This document shows positions 7,970 through 19,500 of a stretch of 40,847 nucleotides of DNA, piece after piece. Below the pieces are notes generated by a model. That model was not told where the DNA came from, searched no databases, and worked only from the letters and a program-made list of their open reading frames with translations. Position 1 is the stretch's first letter. The number at the start of each line of letters is the position of its first letter. Where the stretch lies: positions 1 through 40,847 of the forward strand of contig CAUJKL010000820.1 in NCBI GenBank assembly GCA_963204995.1. Reading direction: 5' to 3'. The position numbers and the translations under genes were made by a program. The stretch is from Planctomycetota bacterium. GTDB taxonomy: Bacteria; Planctomycetota; Planctomycetia; Pirellulales; Pirellulaceae.

Positions 7970-8488
7970 ATGGCTGAAAGTATTCACAAAAAACTGCAGC
8001 GCGTTCGCAAGCCGCGCGTTCACATTACCTATGAAGTCGAGACCGAGGGTGCGGTTGTCGAAAAGGAACTTCCCTTCGTTGTCGGAGTGGTCGGCGACTT
8101 CTCTGGCAACCCCACCGAGCCGCTCAAGCCGCTGAAGGATCGCAAGTTCATCCAAATCGATCGCGACAACTTCGACGACGTCATGAAGCGGATGACTCCC
8201 GGGCTGAATATCCGCGTCGAAAATACGCTCAAAGGCGACAACAGCGAAATGTCGTTGCAACTCAAGTTCAACTCGCTCGATGACTTCGAGCCGTCGGCGG
8301 TCGCACGACAGGTCGAACCGCTGAAGAAGTTACTGGAAACTCGCGACAAACTGCGTGACCTTGCGACCAAAGTCGACCGCAGCGATGACCTCGAGCGGGT
8401 GCTCGAACAAGTGCTGTCCAATACGGAAGATCTTGATAAACTGCGAGCGGAATTGGGCGTCAAGGCACCCACTGAAGGAGCTGAATAA
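7970..8488 (+). CDS. tssB: T6SS contractile sheath small subunit TssB (VipA/ImpB)
   Basis: 172 residues, the usual TssB length. The start ATG has AGGAG (7956-7960) nine bases upstream; the longer frame back to 7754 is leader, not family sequence. Recognisable TssB blocks are [20 protein letters not shown] (about 15-34), [28 protein letters not shown] (about 62-77) and [19 protein letters not shown]. TssB pairs with TssC to build the contractile sheath around the Hcp tube. The stop overlaps the tssC1 start (TAATG), indicating balanced co-translation. Confidence 0.96.
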   Translation: MAESIHKKLQRVRKPRVHITYEVETEGAVVEKELPFVVGVVGDFSGNPTEPLKPLKDRKFIQIDRDNFDDVMKRMTPGLNIRVENTLKGDNSEMSLQLKFNSLDDFEPSAVARQVEPLKKLLETRDKLRDLATKVDRSDDLERVLEQVLSNTEDLDKLRAELGVKAPTEGAE

Positions 8489-9990
8489 TGAGCGCTGGCG
8501 AACAAGAAAAACAACAGGCACAGGCAACAGAAGCACAAGCAACCGAAGCCGCTGGGCTGCTTGAGTCGGCCATCTTGGCAACCAAGCAAACGGAGCGTAA
8601 TCGCGCCGAAGAGTTGTTGAAGACTCTGACCGAAGAGGCACTCAAGGGAACCGTGACGTTCGACAAGGACGTCGCCCGCACGCTGAACGCTGGCATCGCT
8701 GCCATCGACGCCGCTGTGTCGAAGCAGTTGGCGGCGATTATGCACGTGCCCGAGTTCCAAAAACTCGAAGGAACATGGCGCGGCATGAAACACCTCGTCA
8801 TGAACAGCGAGACGAGTGCGCAGCTGAAGCTGAAAGTCTTCAATTGCAGCAAGCGCGAACTGTTCAAGGATCTGGACCGAGCCGTTGAGTTTGACCAGAG
8901 CCAGATTTTCAAGAAGATCTACGAAAGCGAGTTCGGCACGGCCGGTGGCGAGCCTTACGGCGCGCTGATCGGGGACTTCGAGTTCACCAATCATCCCGAA
9001 GATATCGATCTGCTGAACAAGGTCTCGAACGTCGCCGCGGCGGGCTTCTGTCCGTTCATCAGCGCGGCCGATCCGGCTCTGTTCGGCTTCGATAGTTGGA
9101 CCGAACTGAGCAAGCCGCGCGATCTCGAAAAGATCTTCGACACCGTCGAGTACACGAAGTGGAGTTCGTTCCGCGACAGCGAAGACTCTCGTTTCGTGAC
9201 CTTGACGATGCCTCGTACGCTGGCTCGTCTGCCGTATGGTGCCAACACCAAGCCGGTCGAAGAGTTTGCCTATGAAGAGGTAGCGCTCGGCAAGAAGGGC
9301 GAGTCGATCGCGGTCGGTCACGACCAGTACTGCTGGATGAACACGGCCTACGTGATGGGCGCGAAGCTGACCGAAGCGTTCGCGAAGTACGGTTGGTGTA
9401 CGGCCATTCGCGGTGCGGAAGGCGGCGGCAAGGTGGAGGGCCTGCCGGCTCACATCTTCAAAGCCGATGATGGCGACACCGACCTGAAGTGCCCGACCGA
9501 GATCGCCATTACCGATCGCCGTGAAGCGGAGTTGAGCAAGCTGGGATTCCTCCCGCTGTGCCATTACAAGAATACCGACTACTCGGTGTTCTTTGGCGCG
9601 CAGACGACGCAGAAACCCAAGAAGTACGATCGCCCGGCGGCGACCGCCAACGCCGCGATCTCGGCGCGGTTGCCTTATCTCATGGCCACGTCTCGATTCG
9701 CGCACTACTTGAAAGTGATCGCGCGAGACAAGATCGGTTCGTTCATGGAGCGAGAAGACTGTGAAGCTTGGCTCGACCGTTGGATTCACAATTACGTGAG
9801 TGCCGACGCCAAACCGAGCCAGGACGCCAAAGCTCGCTTCCCGCTTCGCGAGGCCAAGGTCGAGGTCAAAGAGATTCCCGGTCAGCCAGGTTCCTATAAC
9901 GCTATCGCATGGATGCGGCCCTGGTTGCAGTTGGAAGAGTTGACGACTTCACTTCGCATGGTGGCGAGAATTCCGCAAGCCGGCGGCTAG
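8488..9990 (+). CDS. tssC1: T6SS contractile sheath large subunit TssC, copy 1 (VipB/ImpC)
   Basis: 500 residues, standard TssC size. Family blocks are evident: [15 protein letters not shown] (about 90-104), [40 protein letters not shown] (about 188-201), LPRLPYG-type region around 250, and the C-terminal [13 protein letters not shown] with a closing [17 protein letters not shown]. This is the sheath subunit whose N-terminal segment is recognised by ClpV after contraction. It starts at an ATG that overlaps the tssB stop (TAATG). A second tssC paralogue follows directly. Confidence 0.96.
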   Translation: MSAGEQEKQQAQATEAQATEAAGLLESAILATKQTERNRAEELLKTLTEEALKGTVTFDKDVARTLNAGIAAIDAAVSKQLAAIMHVPEFQKLEGTWRGMKHLVMNSETSAQLKLKVFNCSKRELFKDLDRAVEFDQSQIFKKIYESEFGTAGGEPYGALIGDFEFTNHPEDIDLLNKVSNVAAAGFCPFISAADPALFGFDSWTELSKPRDLEKIFDTVEYTKWSSFRDSEDSRFVTLTMPRTLARLPYGANTKPVEEFAYEEVALGKKGESIAVGHDQYCWMNTAYVMGAKLTEAFAKYGWCTAIRGAEGGGKVEGLPAHIFKADDGDTDLKCPTEIAITDRREAELSKLGFLPLCHYKNTDYSVFFGAQTTQKPKKYDRPAATANAAISARLPYLMATSRFAHYLKVIARDKIGSFMEREDCEAWLDRWIHNYVSADAKPSQDAKARFPLREAKVEVKEIPGQPGSYNAIAWMRPWLQLEELTTSLRMVARIPQAGG

Positions 9991-9998
9991 GATCGCAA

Positions 9999-11591
9999 AT
10001 GAGTTCCGGATCGGCCGAAGCGAATCATGGTGCTTTGCCTGCGGAACAAACCGTTGCGCAAACGGAGAGTTCCGCAGCGCCACGCCTCGACGCACGGAGT
10101 ACGACCGCAGGGTCGATCGACATGTTGTTGGCGGCAACCGCTGGTTCGGCGGCGGTGGCTGCGGCCTCCTTGCAAGACTTCCTCGCAGCGAAGACCGTCG
10201 CCCGCTCGCTGGATCTATGGTTCGGAAACTCGCTGCCGGAACAGAAGTCGCAGATCGTGCGGCGACTGACCCGTCACATCGGCGAGATCGACGAACTGCT
10301 CAACGACCAGATCAATGCCATCTTGCACCACGCAAGCTTCCAGAAACTCGAAGCATCTTGGCGCGGCCTGCACTATCTGGCTCGGCAAGCTTCCGCCGAG
10401 GGCGAGCCAAACGTTCGCGTGAAGGTGTTGAACGCCACTTGGAAGGAACTCGAACGAGACTTTGAACGCTCGACCGAGTTCGATCAAAGCCAATTGTTTC
10501 GCAAAGTCTACGATCAGGAGTTCGGTACGCCTGGCGGCGAACCGTATGGAGCGCTTGTTGGCGACTTCGAGATCCATCCCCGCCCGAGTTCGTCGCATCC
10601 CCACGACGACATCGCGACGCTCAAGGCAATCGGACAAGTGGCGGCGGCCGCATTCTGCCCGTTCATCGCCAGCGCGAGTCCCGCCATGTTCGGCCTGGAC
10701 GACTTTAGCAAGCTCGAACAGCGACTAGATCATGCCAAGACGATGGAGCAGATGGACTATCTGAAATGGCGAGCGCTGCGAGAAACGGAAGACGCTCGAT
10801 TCGTGGGCCTGGCGTTGCCTCGCGTGCTGATGCGAACACCTTATGAGGACGATGGCACGCGGATCGATCGATTCACGTTCCACGAAGATGTCGCCGGACT
10901 GGATTGCAGCAAGTACCTGTGGGGCAATGCCGCGTACGCCTTCGGCGCGGTGCTGGTCCGAGCCTATGCACAGTCCGGTTGGCTGGCTGACATCCGCGGC
11001 GTGCAGCGCGGAGTCGAAGGCGGCGGGCTGGTCGTGGAACTGCCCGAGGCGAGTTTCGGCACTGACAAGCGTGGTGTCGCGGCCAAGACATCGACCGACG
11101 TCGTGATCACAGACGAACTCGAAAAGCACCTCGCCGACATCGGCTTCGTTCCGCTGTGCGACTGCAAAGACACGAAGTATTCGGCCTTTTACTCGAACCA
11201 ATCGGTCCAGAAGCCGAAGAAGTACGATCGCCCAGCGGGCACGACCAATGCCAAGCTTTCGTCCATGCTACAGTACATGCTGTGTGTTTCGCGGTTCGCC
11301 CATTACATCAAGGTGCAGGTCCGCGATAAGGTTGGAACGTTTGCAGAACCCAATGAATTGCAGGAATTTCTCAACAGCTGGGTGGCTACTTATGTGACCA
11401 CCGATTCGAGCGCGTCGCAGGACACGAAAGCTCGCTTTCCGTTGCGCGAAGCCAAAGTGCAAGTTCGCGAGCAACCGGGCAAGCCGGGCTCTTACCAGTG
11501 TGTCATGCACCTCGCACCACACTATGAACTCGACGAGCTAACGGCTGCGTTACGAATCTCGACCGAATTGGTGCCGTCACGTAACACATGA
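9999..11591 (+). CDS. tssC2: T6SS contractile sheath large subunit TssC, copy 2
   Basis: 530 residues, homologous along its length to the preceding tss[70 protein letters not shown]-like C-terminus ([18 protein letters not shown]). It carries an extra N-terminal stretch of about 70 residues rich in Ala, Ser and Thr. The ATG at 9999 is chosen because it lies eight bases after the tssC1 stop. Many T6SS clusters encode two TssC-like proteins, but which one builds the sheath body here is not decidable by eye. The extra N-terminus could affect ClpV binding or baseplate attachment. Confidence 0.93.
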   Translation: MSSGSAEANHGALPAEQTVAQTESSAAPRLDARSTTAGSIDMLLAATAGSAAVAAASLQDFLAAKTVARSLDLWFGNSLPEQKSQIVRRLTRHIGEIDELLNDQINAILHHASFQKLEASWRGLHYLARQASAEGEPNVRVKVLNATWKELERDFERSTEFDQSQLFRKVYDQEFGTPGGEPYGALVGDFEIHPRPSSSHPHDDIATLKAIGQVAAAAFCPFIASASPAMFGLDDFSKLEQRLDHAKTMEQMDYLKWRALRETEDARFVGLALPRVLMRTPYEDDGTRIDRFTFHEDVAGLDCSKYLWGNAAYAFGAVLVRAYAQSGWLADIRGVQRGVEGGGLVVELPEASFGTDKRGVAAKTSTDVVITDELEKHLADIGFVPLCDCKDTKYSAFYSNQSVQKPKKYDRPAGTTNAKLSSMLQYMLCVSRFAHYIKVQVRDKVGTFAEPNELQEFLNSWVATYVTTDSSASQDTKARFPLREAKVQVREQPGKPGSYQCVMHLAPHYELDELTAALRISTELVPSRNT

Positions 11592-11622
11592 TCGAACCTC
11601 TAACGCAAAACAGGGCCGCCTT

Positions 11623-12450
11623 ATGACACATGGCGAACTATTCCAAGCCGGGAAACTCCGGGATGCAATCGACGCCGCACTGGCCGAGGTCCGCAAGCAA
11701 CCGACAAATACCGATCTTCGGGGTCAGCTGTGCGAACTGCTTTGTTTCGCCGGCGACCTGGAGCGAGCCGACAAACAACTCGACACGATCGGGCAACAAG
11801 ATCCGAAGGCTCAAGTCGGGGTGAGTATGTTGCGACAACTCGTGCGCGCGGAAACGGCACGGCAACAGTTCTTTACCGAGGGCCGTGCGCCCGAGTTGCT
11901 GAGCGATCCTTCCGACGCGATCAAGCTGCACCTGCAGGCATCCATCTGTATGCGCGAGGGCGCTTTTGACGAAGCGGTCTCCAAACTGGCCGAGGCGGAA
12001 GAGAAGCGGGTGAAGGTTAGCGGTGTTTGTGACGGTCAGAAGTTCGATGACTTTCGTGACCTGGACGATCTGTGTGCCTGCTTCTTGGAAGTCCTCACTA
12101 GTAATGGAAAGTACTACTGGATTCCGATCGAGCGCGTCGAGCAGATCGAGTTTCATCCGCCAGAGCGACCGAAGGATCTTCTTTGGCGACGCGTGCATAT
12201 GACCGTCACGGATGGACCCGAAGGCGAAGTTTTCATTCCCACGGTGTATGCCGCGACGCATCAGCACGGAGACGAGCAGCTGCAACTCGGTCGTGGTACT
12301 GCTTGGCTGGAAGAAGAGGGTCAACCCGTACGCGGACTCGGTCAGCGGACGTTCTTGATCGGCGACGAAGACAAGCCCATGATGCAGATCCATGAAATCA
12401 CGTTCGATGTGCGAGAGAGCGGAAGTATAGGTGTGGCAGCAGATGAGTAA
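11623..12450 (+). CDS. tagJ: T6SS accessory protein TagJ/ImpE (SciE type)
   Basis: 275 residues. The N-terminal half is TPR-like and helical (about 5-120), followed by the ImpE-characteristic FDDFRDLDDLCACFLEVLTS (about 142-161) and GKYYWIPIERVEQIEFHPPE (163-182), then a beta-rich C-terminus. ImpE/TagJ proteins bind TssB of some T6SS subtypes and modulate sheath recycling or ClpV recognition. The gene follows tssC2 after about 30 bases and overlaps the start of tssE, the placement seen in T6SS clusters of the ImpE-bearing subtypes. Confidence 0.9.
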   Translation: MTHGELFQAGKLRDAIDAALAEVRKQPTNTDLRGQLCELLCFAGDLERADKQLDTIGQQDPKAQVGVSMLRQLVRAETARQQFFTEGRAPELLSDPSDAIKLHLQASICMREGAFDEAVSKLAEAEEKRVKVSGVCDGQKFDDFRDLDDLCACFLEVLTSNGKYYWIPIERVEQIEFHPPERPKDLLWRRVHMTVTDGPEGEVFIPTVYAATHQHGDEQLQLGRGTAWLEEEGQPVRGLGQRTFLIGDEDKPMMQIHEITFDVRESGSIGVAADE

Positions 12451-12937
12451 GGCTCACGAAGATCAACCACTTGTCGCTTCGGTCCTGGACCGGCTGCTGG
12501 ATGACCATCCGGAGCAGCAGCACGAATTGCCGAAGGCGCGCCATCAGTTGCTTCGCGAACTCAAGCAGAGCGTCAGGCGAGATCTTGAAAATCTCCTCAA
12601 CACACGCTGGCGGTGTGTTTCGTGGCCGCCCAATCTCGACGAGTTGGAGTTGTCGTTGGTGAACTACGGGATTCCAGATTTCACCGGCGTCAACATGGCT
12701 TCGCCCGCCGAACGAGAACGCTTGCGACGCTTGATTGAGCAAATCGTGCGAAAGTTCGAACCGAGGTTCAAAACCGTCAAGGTTATAATGCTCGCGAATC
12801 GTGACGAGACCGACCGCACGCTGCGTTTCCGAATCGACGCGATGTTGTATGCCGAACCCGCGCCCGAGCCCGTCATCTTCGATTCGGAACTGGAACCAAT
12901 CACGAACAGCTTCAATGTCGCGAGCGAGTCACGATGA
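12443..12937 (+). CDS. tssE: T6SS baseplate protein TssE (gp25-like)
   Basis: 164 residues from the ATG at 12443, which overlaps the end of tagJ; an in-frame GTG at 12431 would add four residues and cannot be excluded. The gp25-like core shows a helical RRDLENLLNTRWRC block (about 45-58), LELSLVNYGIPDFTGVNMAS (about 66-85), then LRRLIEQIVRKFEPRFKTVK, and a strand RTLRFRIDAMLYAEP. TssE is the baseplate wedge component that nucleates the sheath, related to phage T4 gp25. It overlaps tssF by four bases (ATGA). Confidence 0.93.
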   Translation: MSKAHEDQPLVASVLDRLLDDHPEQQHELPKARHQLLRELKQSVRRDLENLLNTRWRCVSWPPNLDELELSLVNYGIPDFTGVNMASPAERERLRRLIEQIVRKFEPRFKTVKVIMLANRDETDRTLRFRIDAMLYAEPAPEPVIFDSELEPITNSFNVASESR

Positions 12938-14787
12938 GCGACGAACTGCTGCCCTATTACAACCAGGAATTGGGTTACCTGCGGAAGCTCGGAGCCGAGT
13001 TCGCGAAGGCCAACCCCAAGATCGCCGGTCGGCTGCGTTGGGGTGCCGACTTGCCCGAAGACCCGCACGTCGCGCGGATGATCGAAGCCTTCGCCTATTT
13101 GAATGCCCGCACGCGGCACAAACTGGACGACGACTTTCCCGAGTTGGCGGAAGCGATGTTGGGTGTGCTGTACCCTCATTATCTTGCGCCGCGTCCGTCG
13201 GCTGCGGTCGTGCAATTCGAGTTGGACCGAGCGCAAAGCGGTTTGACGTCGGGATACCAAATCAAACGCGGGTCGACATTGGAAACGGAGCCGGTGCATG
13301 GCAAAGGTGTCGAGGGCGCGGCATGCATGTTTCGCACTTGTTATGACGTTGGGCTCTGGCCGATCGAGCTGAAGACCGCCGAATTACGCGGGCATCCGTT
13401 TCAGGCTCCCACGCGCCGCTACGCCGCCGAGGCACAAGCAGTCCTGCGGCTGCAACTCTCTTGCCTGGCCGAAAAGGTCCGCTTCCGCGACTTGCCGCTT
13501 GGCTCCCTGCGTTTTTTCTTGAACGGCTCGACGCAGCACATCTATGATCTCTACGAGTTGATTCTGAACAACGCCATCGGTGTGGCAGTCGCTTCATCTC
13601 CCAGCGACCCGAACCCCGTGTTACTGCCAAAGACCTGTATTCGACCGATCGGATTCTCGCGTGACGAGGCGGTCCTGCCGGATTCGCCGCGGGCGTTTCC
13701 CGGCTATCGGCTGCTGTCGGAGTACTTCGCCTTTCCGCAGAAGTTCCTGTTCTTCGAAGTTGCCGGTCTCGGAGCCGAGCAACTGGCTGGGATCGGCTCG
13801 ACGCTCGAATTGTACGTGTTTCTGAACCGGCATCGGCCGGACCTCGAATCGGACGTCGAACGCGATACATTCCGGCTGGGCTGCACGCCGATCGTGAATC
13901 TTTACCGGCAGCGTGCCGAGCCAATTCGGCTTTCGCAGACGCAGTTCGAGTATCGCGTGGTTCCCGATGCCCGGCGGCCGCTGGCGCATGAAGTCTATTC
14001 GATTGACCGAGTGGTCGCGACGTCGCCTGACGACCGCGACGTGGAGATTCAACCGTTCTATTCGGTACAGCACGCGCACAACGCGGGCCGCCAGCGCGCC
14101 TTCTGGCACGCCACGCGCCGCCCGGCGGGATATGCGGGCGGCGAGATCGATAAGGGAACCGAACTGTTTCTTTCCGTGGTCGATCTGGACTTCACACCGA
14201 CAGCGGCGGCCACCTGGACGTTGGATATCGAGACGACCTGCATCAATCGCGATCTGCCACGCCGCCTGCCGTTTGGCGGAGGCCAGCCGAAGCTGCAACT
14301 GTCGGTCGGCGCTCCGCTGGGGCGGATCGCCTGCTTGACCGCGCCAACGCCGACGCTGCGTCCGGCGCTGCGCCGTGGAGCCATCTGGCGATTGATCTCG
14401 CATCTCTCGCTCAACCACCTCTCACTCCTGGGCAGCGACCAAGGCGCGGACAGTTTGCGCGAGATCTTAAAGCTCTACGACTACAACGACTCGCCCGAGA
14501 CGCATGCCATGATCGATGGCCTGCTGGACGTCCGCTCGCGCCGGACGGTAGGCCGCGTTGGCGGAGCCATTTCCGCCGGCTTTTGCCGGGGTGTCGAAGT
14601 CAGCCTGCATTTCGATGAAGACCGGTTCAGCGGCAGCAGCGTCTATCTGTTTGCCTCGGTTCTCGAGCGCTTTCTGGCTTTGTACAGTTCTCTTAATTCC
14701 TTTACTAAAACCATTGCCACGACCAACCGACGTGAGGAGCCCCTGTGCCGATGGCCTCCCAGAGCAGGCGAAAAAGTACTCCTGTAA
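12934..14787 (+). CDS. tssF: T6SS baseplate protein TssF (VasA/ImpG)
   Basis: 617 residues, typical for TssF. The N-terminus is diagnostic: LLPYYNQELGYLRKLGAEFA (about 4-23), followed by KIAGRLRW, DPHVARMIEAFAYLNARTRH (about 48-67) and DDFPELAEAMLGVLYPHYLA. The C-terminal part carries GFCRGVEVSLHFDEDRFSGS (about 548-567), also family-typical. TssF forms baseplate wedges with TssG, TssE and TssK. It overlaps both neighbours (tssE by four bases, tssG by about 40 bases), consistent with a tightly coupled baseplate gene set. Confidence 0.95.
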   Translation: MSDELLPYYNQELGYLRKLGAEFAKANPKIAGRLRWGADLPEDPHVARMIEAFAYLNARTRHKLDDDFPELAEAMLGVLYPHYLAPRPSAAVVQFELDRAQSGLTSGYQIKRGSTLETEPVHGKGVEGAACMFRTCYDVGLWPIELKTAELRGHPFQAPTRRYAAEAQAVLRLQLSCLAEKVRFRDLPLGSLRFFLNGSTQHIYDLYELILNNAIGVAVASSPSDPNPVLLPKTCIRPIGFSRDEAVLPDSPRAFPGYRLLSEYFAFPQKFLFFEVAGLGAEQLAGIGSTLELYVFLNRHRPDLESDVERDTFRLGCTPIVNLYRQRAEPIRLSQTQFEYRVVPDARRPLAHEVYSIDRVVATSPDDRDVEIQPFYSVQHAHNAGRQRAFWHATRRPAGYAGGEIDKGTELFLSVVDLDFTPTAAATWTLDIETTCINRDLPRRLPFGGGQPKLQLSVGAPLGRIACLTAPTPTLRPALRRGAIWRLISHLSLNHLSLLGSDQGADSLREILKLYDYNDSPETHAMIDGLLDVRSRRTVGRVGGAISAGFCRGVEVSLHFDEDRFSGSSVYLFASVLERFLALYSSLNSFTKTIATTNRREEPLCRWPPRAGEKVLL

Positions 14788-15833
14788 ACCAGCACTTGGA
14801 AGAGGCACCCTATCGCTTCAACTTCTTTCAAGCGGTCAGGTTGCTGGAGCAAGTGCCGAACGGTGCGGGACCAGCCGAGTCTCCTCGGAAACCCGTGGGG
14901 CGGGAGCATGCGCCGCGCGACGAGGCCGTTCGTTTCCGCGCGTTCCCTTCGCATACGTTCCCTCCCAGCGAGATCGCTTCGCTGGATTGCGGCCACGGCA
15001 CGGAAGTTCCCGACATGGTCGTCGCGTTCATGGGAATGACGGGGCCGAGTGGCGTGCTGCCACATCACTACACGCAGCTCGTTATCGACCGACTCCGGTT
15101 TAAGGACCACGCGTTGCGAGACATGCTCGATGTCTTCAATCACCGCGCCACCTCGCTCTTCTATCGCGCGTGGCGAAAGTATCGCTTCTATGTCGAGTTC
15201 GAGCGCGAGGCAAAACAGCACCGAGAGGATCAGTTTACAGCCTGCCTGTATAGCCTGATCGGTTACGGCACCGCGCATCTGCGAAGGCGGCAGGAGTTGC
15301 CGGACGAAGCCTTTCTGAACTACGCCGGGCACTTCGCTCATTGGCCGCGCTCGGCAATCTCCCTGGAACTTGTGTTGCGCGATTACTTCAGACTCGATGT
15401 CGAAATTGCGCAGTTTGTTGGCCAGTGGCTCTACCTGGACGTTGCGGATCAATCGCGAGCGCCGTCGCCGGGCGAGTATGAAGGCTGTAACAACTTGTTG
15501 GGGACGGATGTTGTTGTCGGCGAGCGGGTGTGGAGCGTGGAAAACAAGTTTCGCGTGCAACTAGGCCCACTTAACTACGCGGAGTTCCAACGATTCTCGC
15601 CCGCTGGCGATGGCCTCGTCGTCCTGTGCCAACTCGTACGGTCTTATGCAGGTCCGGACTACGACTTTGACGTGCAACCAATCTTGAAGGCGGCAGAGGT
15701 TCCACCGCTGCAATTGGCCGGAGACGGCGATCCAGCTTGCAATCTCGGTTGGAATACCTGGCTCTCGAGCGTGCCGTTCACCAATGACGCGACCGATGCC
15801 GTCTTCTTTCACGAAGGAGGCCCGACTCGTTGA
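14745..15833 (+). CDS. tssG: T6SS baseplate protein TssG (VasB/ImpH)
   Basis: 362 residues from a GTG at 14745, five bases after GAGGAG (14734-14739); an ATG at 14751 is an alternative start. Family blocks: YRFNFFQAVRLLEQ (about 23-36), VRFRAFPSHTFPPSEI (about 60-75), VAFMGMTGPSGVLPHHYTQL (about 94-113), and the FQRFSPAGDGLVVLCQLVRS region near the C-terminus. TssG partners TssF in the baseplate. The last ten codons and the stop are part of a 36-base direct repeat whose second copy lies downstream at 15873-15908. Confidence 0.94.
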   Translation: MPMASQSRRKSTPVNQHLEEAPYRFNFFQAVRLLEQVPNGAGPAESPRKPVGREHAPRDEAVRFRAFPSHTFPPSEIASLDCGHGTEVPDMVVAFMGMTGPSGVLPHHYTQLVIDRLRFKDHALRDMLDVFNHRATSLFYRAWRKYRFYVEFEREAKQHREDQFTACLYSLIGYGTAHLRRRQELPDEAFLNYAGHFAHWPRSAISLELVLRDYFRLDVEIAQFVGQWLYLDVADQSRAPSPGEYEGCNNLLGTDVVVGERVWSVENKFRVQLGPLNYAEFQRFSPAGDGLVVLCQLVRSYAGPDYDFDVQPILKAAEVPPLQLAGDGDPACNLGWNTWLSSVPFTNDATDAVFFHEGGPTR

Positions 15834-15908
15834 GACGACCGGTACGGGGGCCACTGGCTCTGCCAGTGCTACGTCTTCTTTCGCGAAGGAGGCCCAACGC
15901 GTTGAGAC
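15801..15908 (+). repeat. Pair of 36-base direct repeats flanking a perfect 7-bp hairpin at the tssG 3' end
   Basis: Copy 1 (15801-15836) covers the tssG stop; copy 2 (15873-15908) lies 36 bases after it. The copies differ at three positions only. Between them sits CACTGGC-TCT-GCCAGTG (15852-15868), a perfect 7-bp stem with a three-base loop. The arrangement looks like a short palindromic element that landed at, or was duplicated with, the end of tssG. It may act as mRNA stabiliser or weak terminator before clpV. Confidence 0.85.
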
Positions 15909-15972
15909 TTGCCTCGTAACAGGATACAATTCGCCGCGCTGACCGCTTCTCGCTTTTCAGGGAAATAGAATC

Positions 15973-18714
<2,742 letters not shown>

Positions 18715-18901
18715 TGCACCGAGCAGCTTTGAGAAGGCGCTTTCGGATTCTTGGAAAAAAAGAAAACAATACGCAACTTTCCCGGCCGTCTCGCGAGAAC
18801 ATAAGAGTGTTGAGACGAGAGAATGAAACGAGTCGCAACGACATTCTTCGTGTCCGGAAAAGTGAGTTAGTTCAGTCACCAGTATTGTAAGGAGAAAAGT
18901 G
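18715..18901 (+). promoter_or_regulatory. Intergenic region with probable hcp promoter and leader
   Basis: A 187-base gap between clpV and hcp, AT-richer than the neighbours, with an A-rich tract (about 18755-18775) and a weak stem CGTCTC/GAGACG (18787-18792 and 18812-18817). It ends in AAGGAG (18889-18894), a good ribosome site seven bases before the hcp ATG. Hcp is usually made in large excess, so a separate promoter is likely here; no clear -35/-10 pair could be fixed. Confidence 0.4.
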
Positions 18902-19384
18902 ATGGCCGTTTTTGCGAAGTACGACGGAATCGATGGTGAATCAGACGACGACAAGCACGGCAAGTGGATCGATGTCCTGAACGTCGATTGGGGAATGCAT
19001 CGCCCGGGTGGTGGCGCAACGGGCCAAACCCGCCGCCGCGGTGCCGCGATCGTCGAAGACTTGACGCTGACGATCGAGTACGAAAAGGCTTCCCCGAAGC
19101 TGCAAGAGCAGTGCCTGGAAGGGAAGGTCATTCCCAAGTTGGAGATCGAGCAGACCTCGACGTACGGCGGCGCTCGTGCCACCTACCTCAAGTACGAACT
19201 GAAGAACGTGATGATCACCAGTATTCAGGTCAACGCTTCGGGCAACGACACCGCCGGGCCGCCGACGGTGGTCGTCGGGAACAACTTCGAGGAGATCAAA
19301 GTGACCTACACCGAGTACGACTCGGCCGGTAGCAAGAAGGGTAATATCGAGTACGGCTGGAAAGTCGAGAAGGGTGCCAAGTAA
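18902..19384 (+). CDS. hcp: T6SS tube protein Hcp (TssD)
   Basis: 160 residues, the usual Hcp length. The start ATG at 18902 lies seven bases after AAGGAG; the GTG one codon upstream is not needed. Typical Hcp features are the N-terminal FAKYDGIDGESDDDKHGKWI (about 4-23), VLNVDWGM, a central loop with repeated Gly/Arg, the strand VEDLTLTIEYEKASPKL (about 50-66) and the C-terminal EIKVTYTEYD strand before a GWKVEKG end. Hcp hexamers stack into the inner tube and can carry small effectors. It is followed by a hairpin and then vgrG. Confidence 0.96.
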   Translation: MAVFAKYDGIDGESDDDKHGKWIDVLNVDWGMHRPGGGATGQTRRRGAAIVEDLTLTIEYEKASPKLQEQCLEGKVIPKLEIEQTSTYGGARATYLKYELKNVMITSIQVNASGNDTAGPPTVVVGNNFEEIKVTYTEYDSAGSKKGNIEYGWKVEKGAK

Positions 19385-19406
19385 TTGCCCTGTGCGGGAG
19401 GGTCTG

Positions 19407-19428
19407 GGCCGGAGCATCAGCTCCGGCC
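19407..19428 (+). terminator. 9-bp hairpin between hcp and vgrG
   Basis: GGCCGGAGC (19407-19415) and GCTCCGGCC (19420-19428) form a perfect 9-bp stem with an ATCA loop, 22 bases after the hcp stop. Only a short T-containing tail follows, so it probably acts as a partial terminator or RNA-stabilising element that keeps hcp mRNA in excess over vgrG. Confidence 0.65.
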
Positions 19429-19500
19429 TTGCGATCTTTATTGCGGCGAGTCTACAACAAGGCAAACGTTCGTTAAGTTTGCGACAGTGGGAGATGGTTT

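Noticed and set aside
8029-9789. 586-residue open frame on the minus strand opposite tssB and tssC1
   Set aside because: It is fully antisense to strongly recognisable sheath genes, is rich in Arg and shows no domain; it is a by-product of GC-rich codon use.
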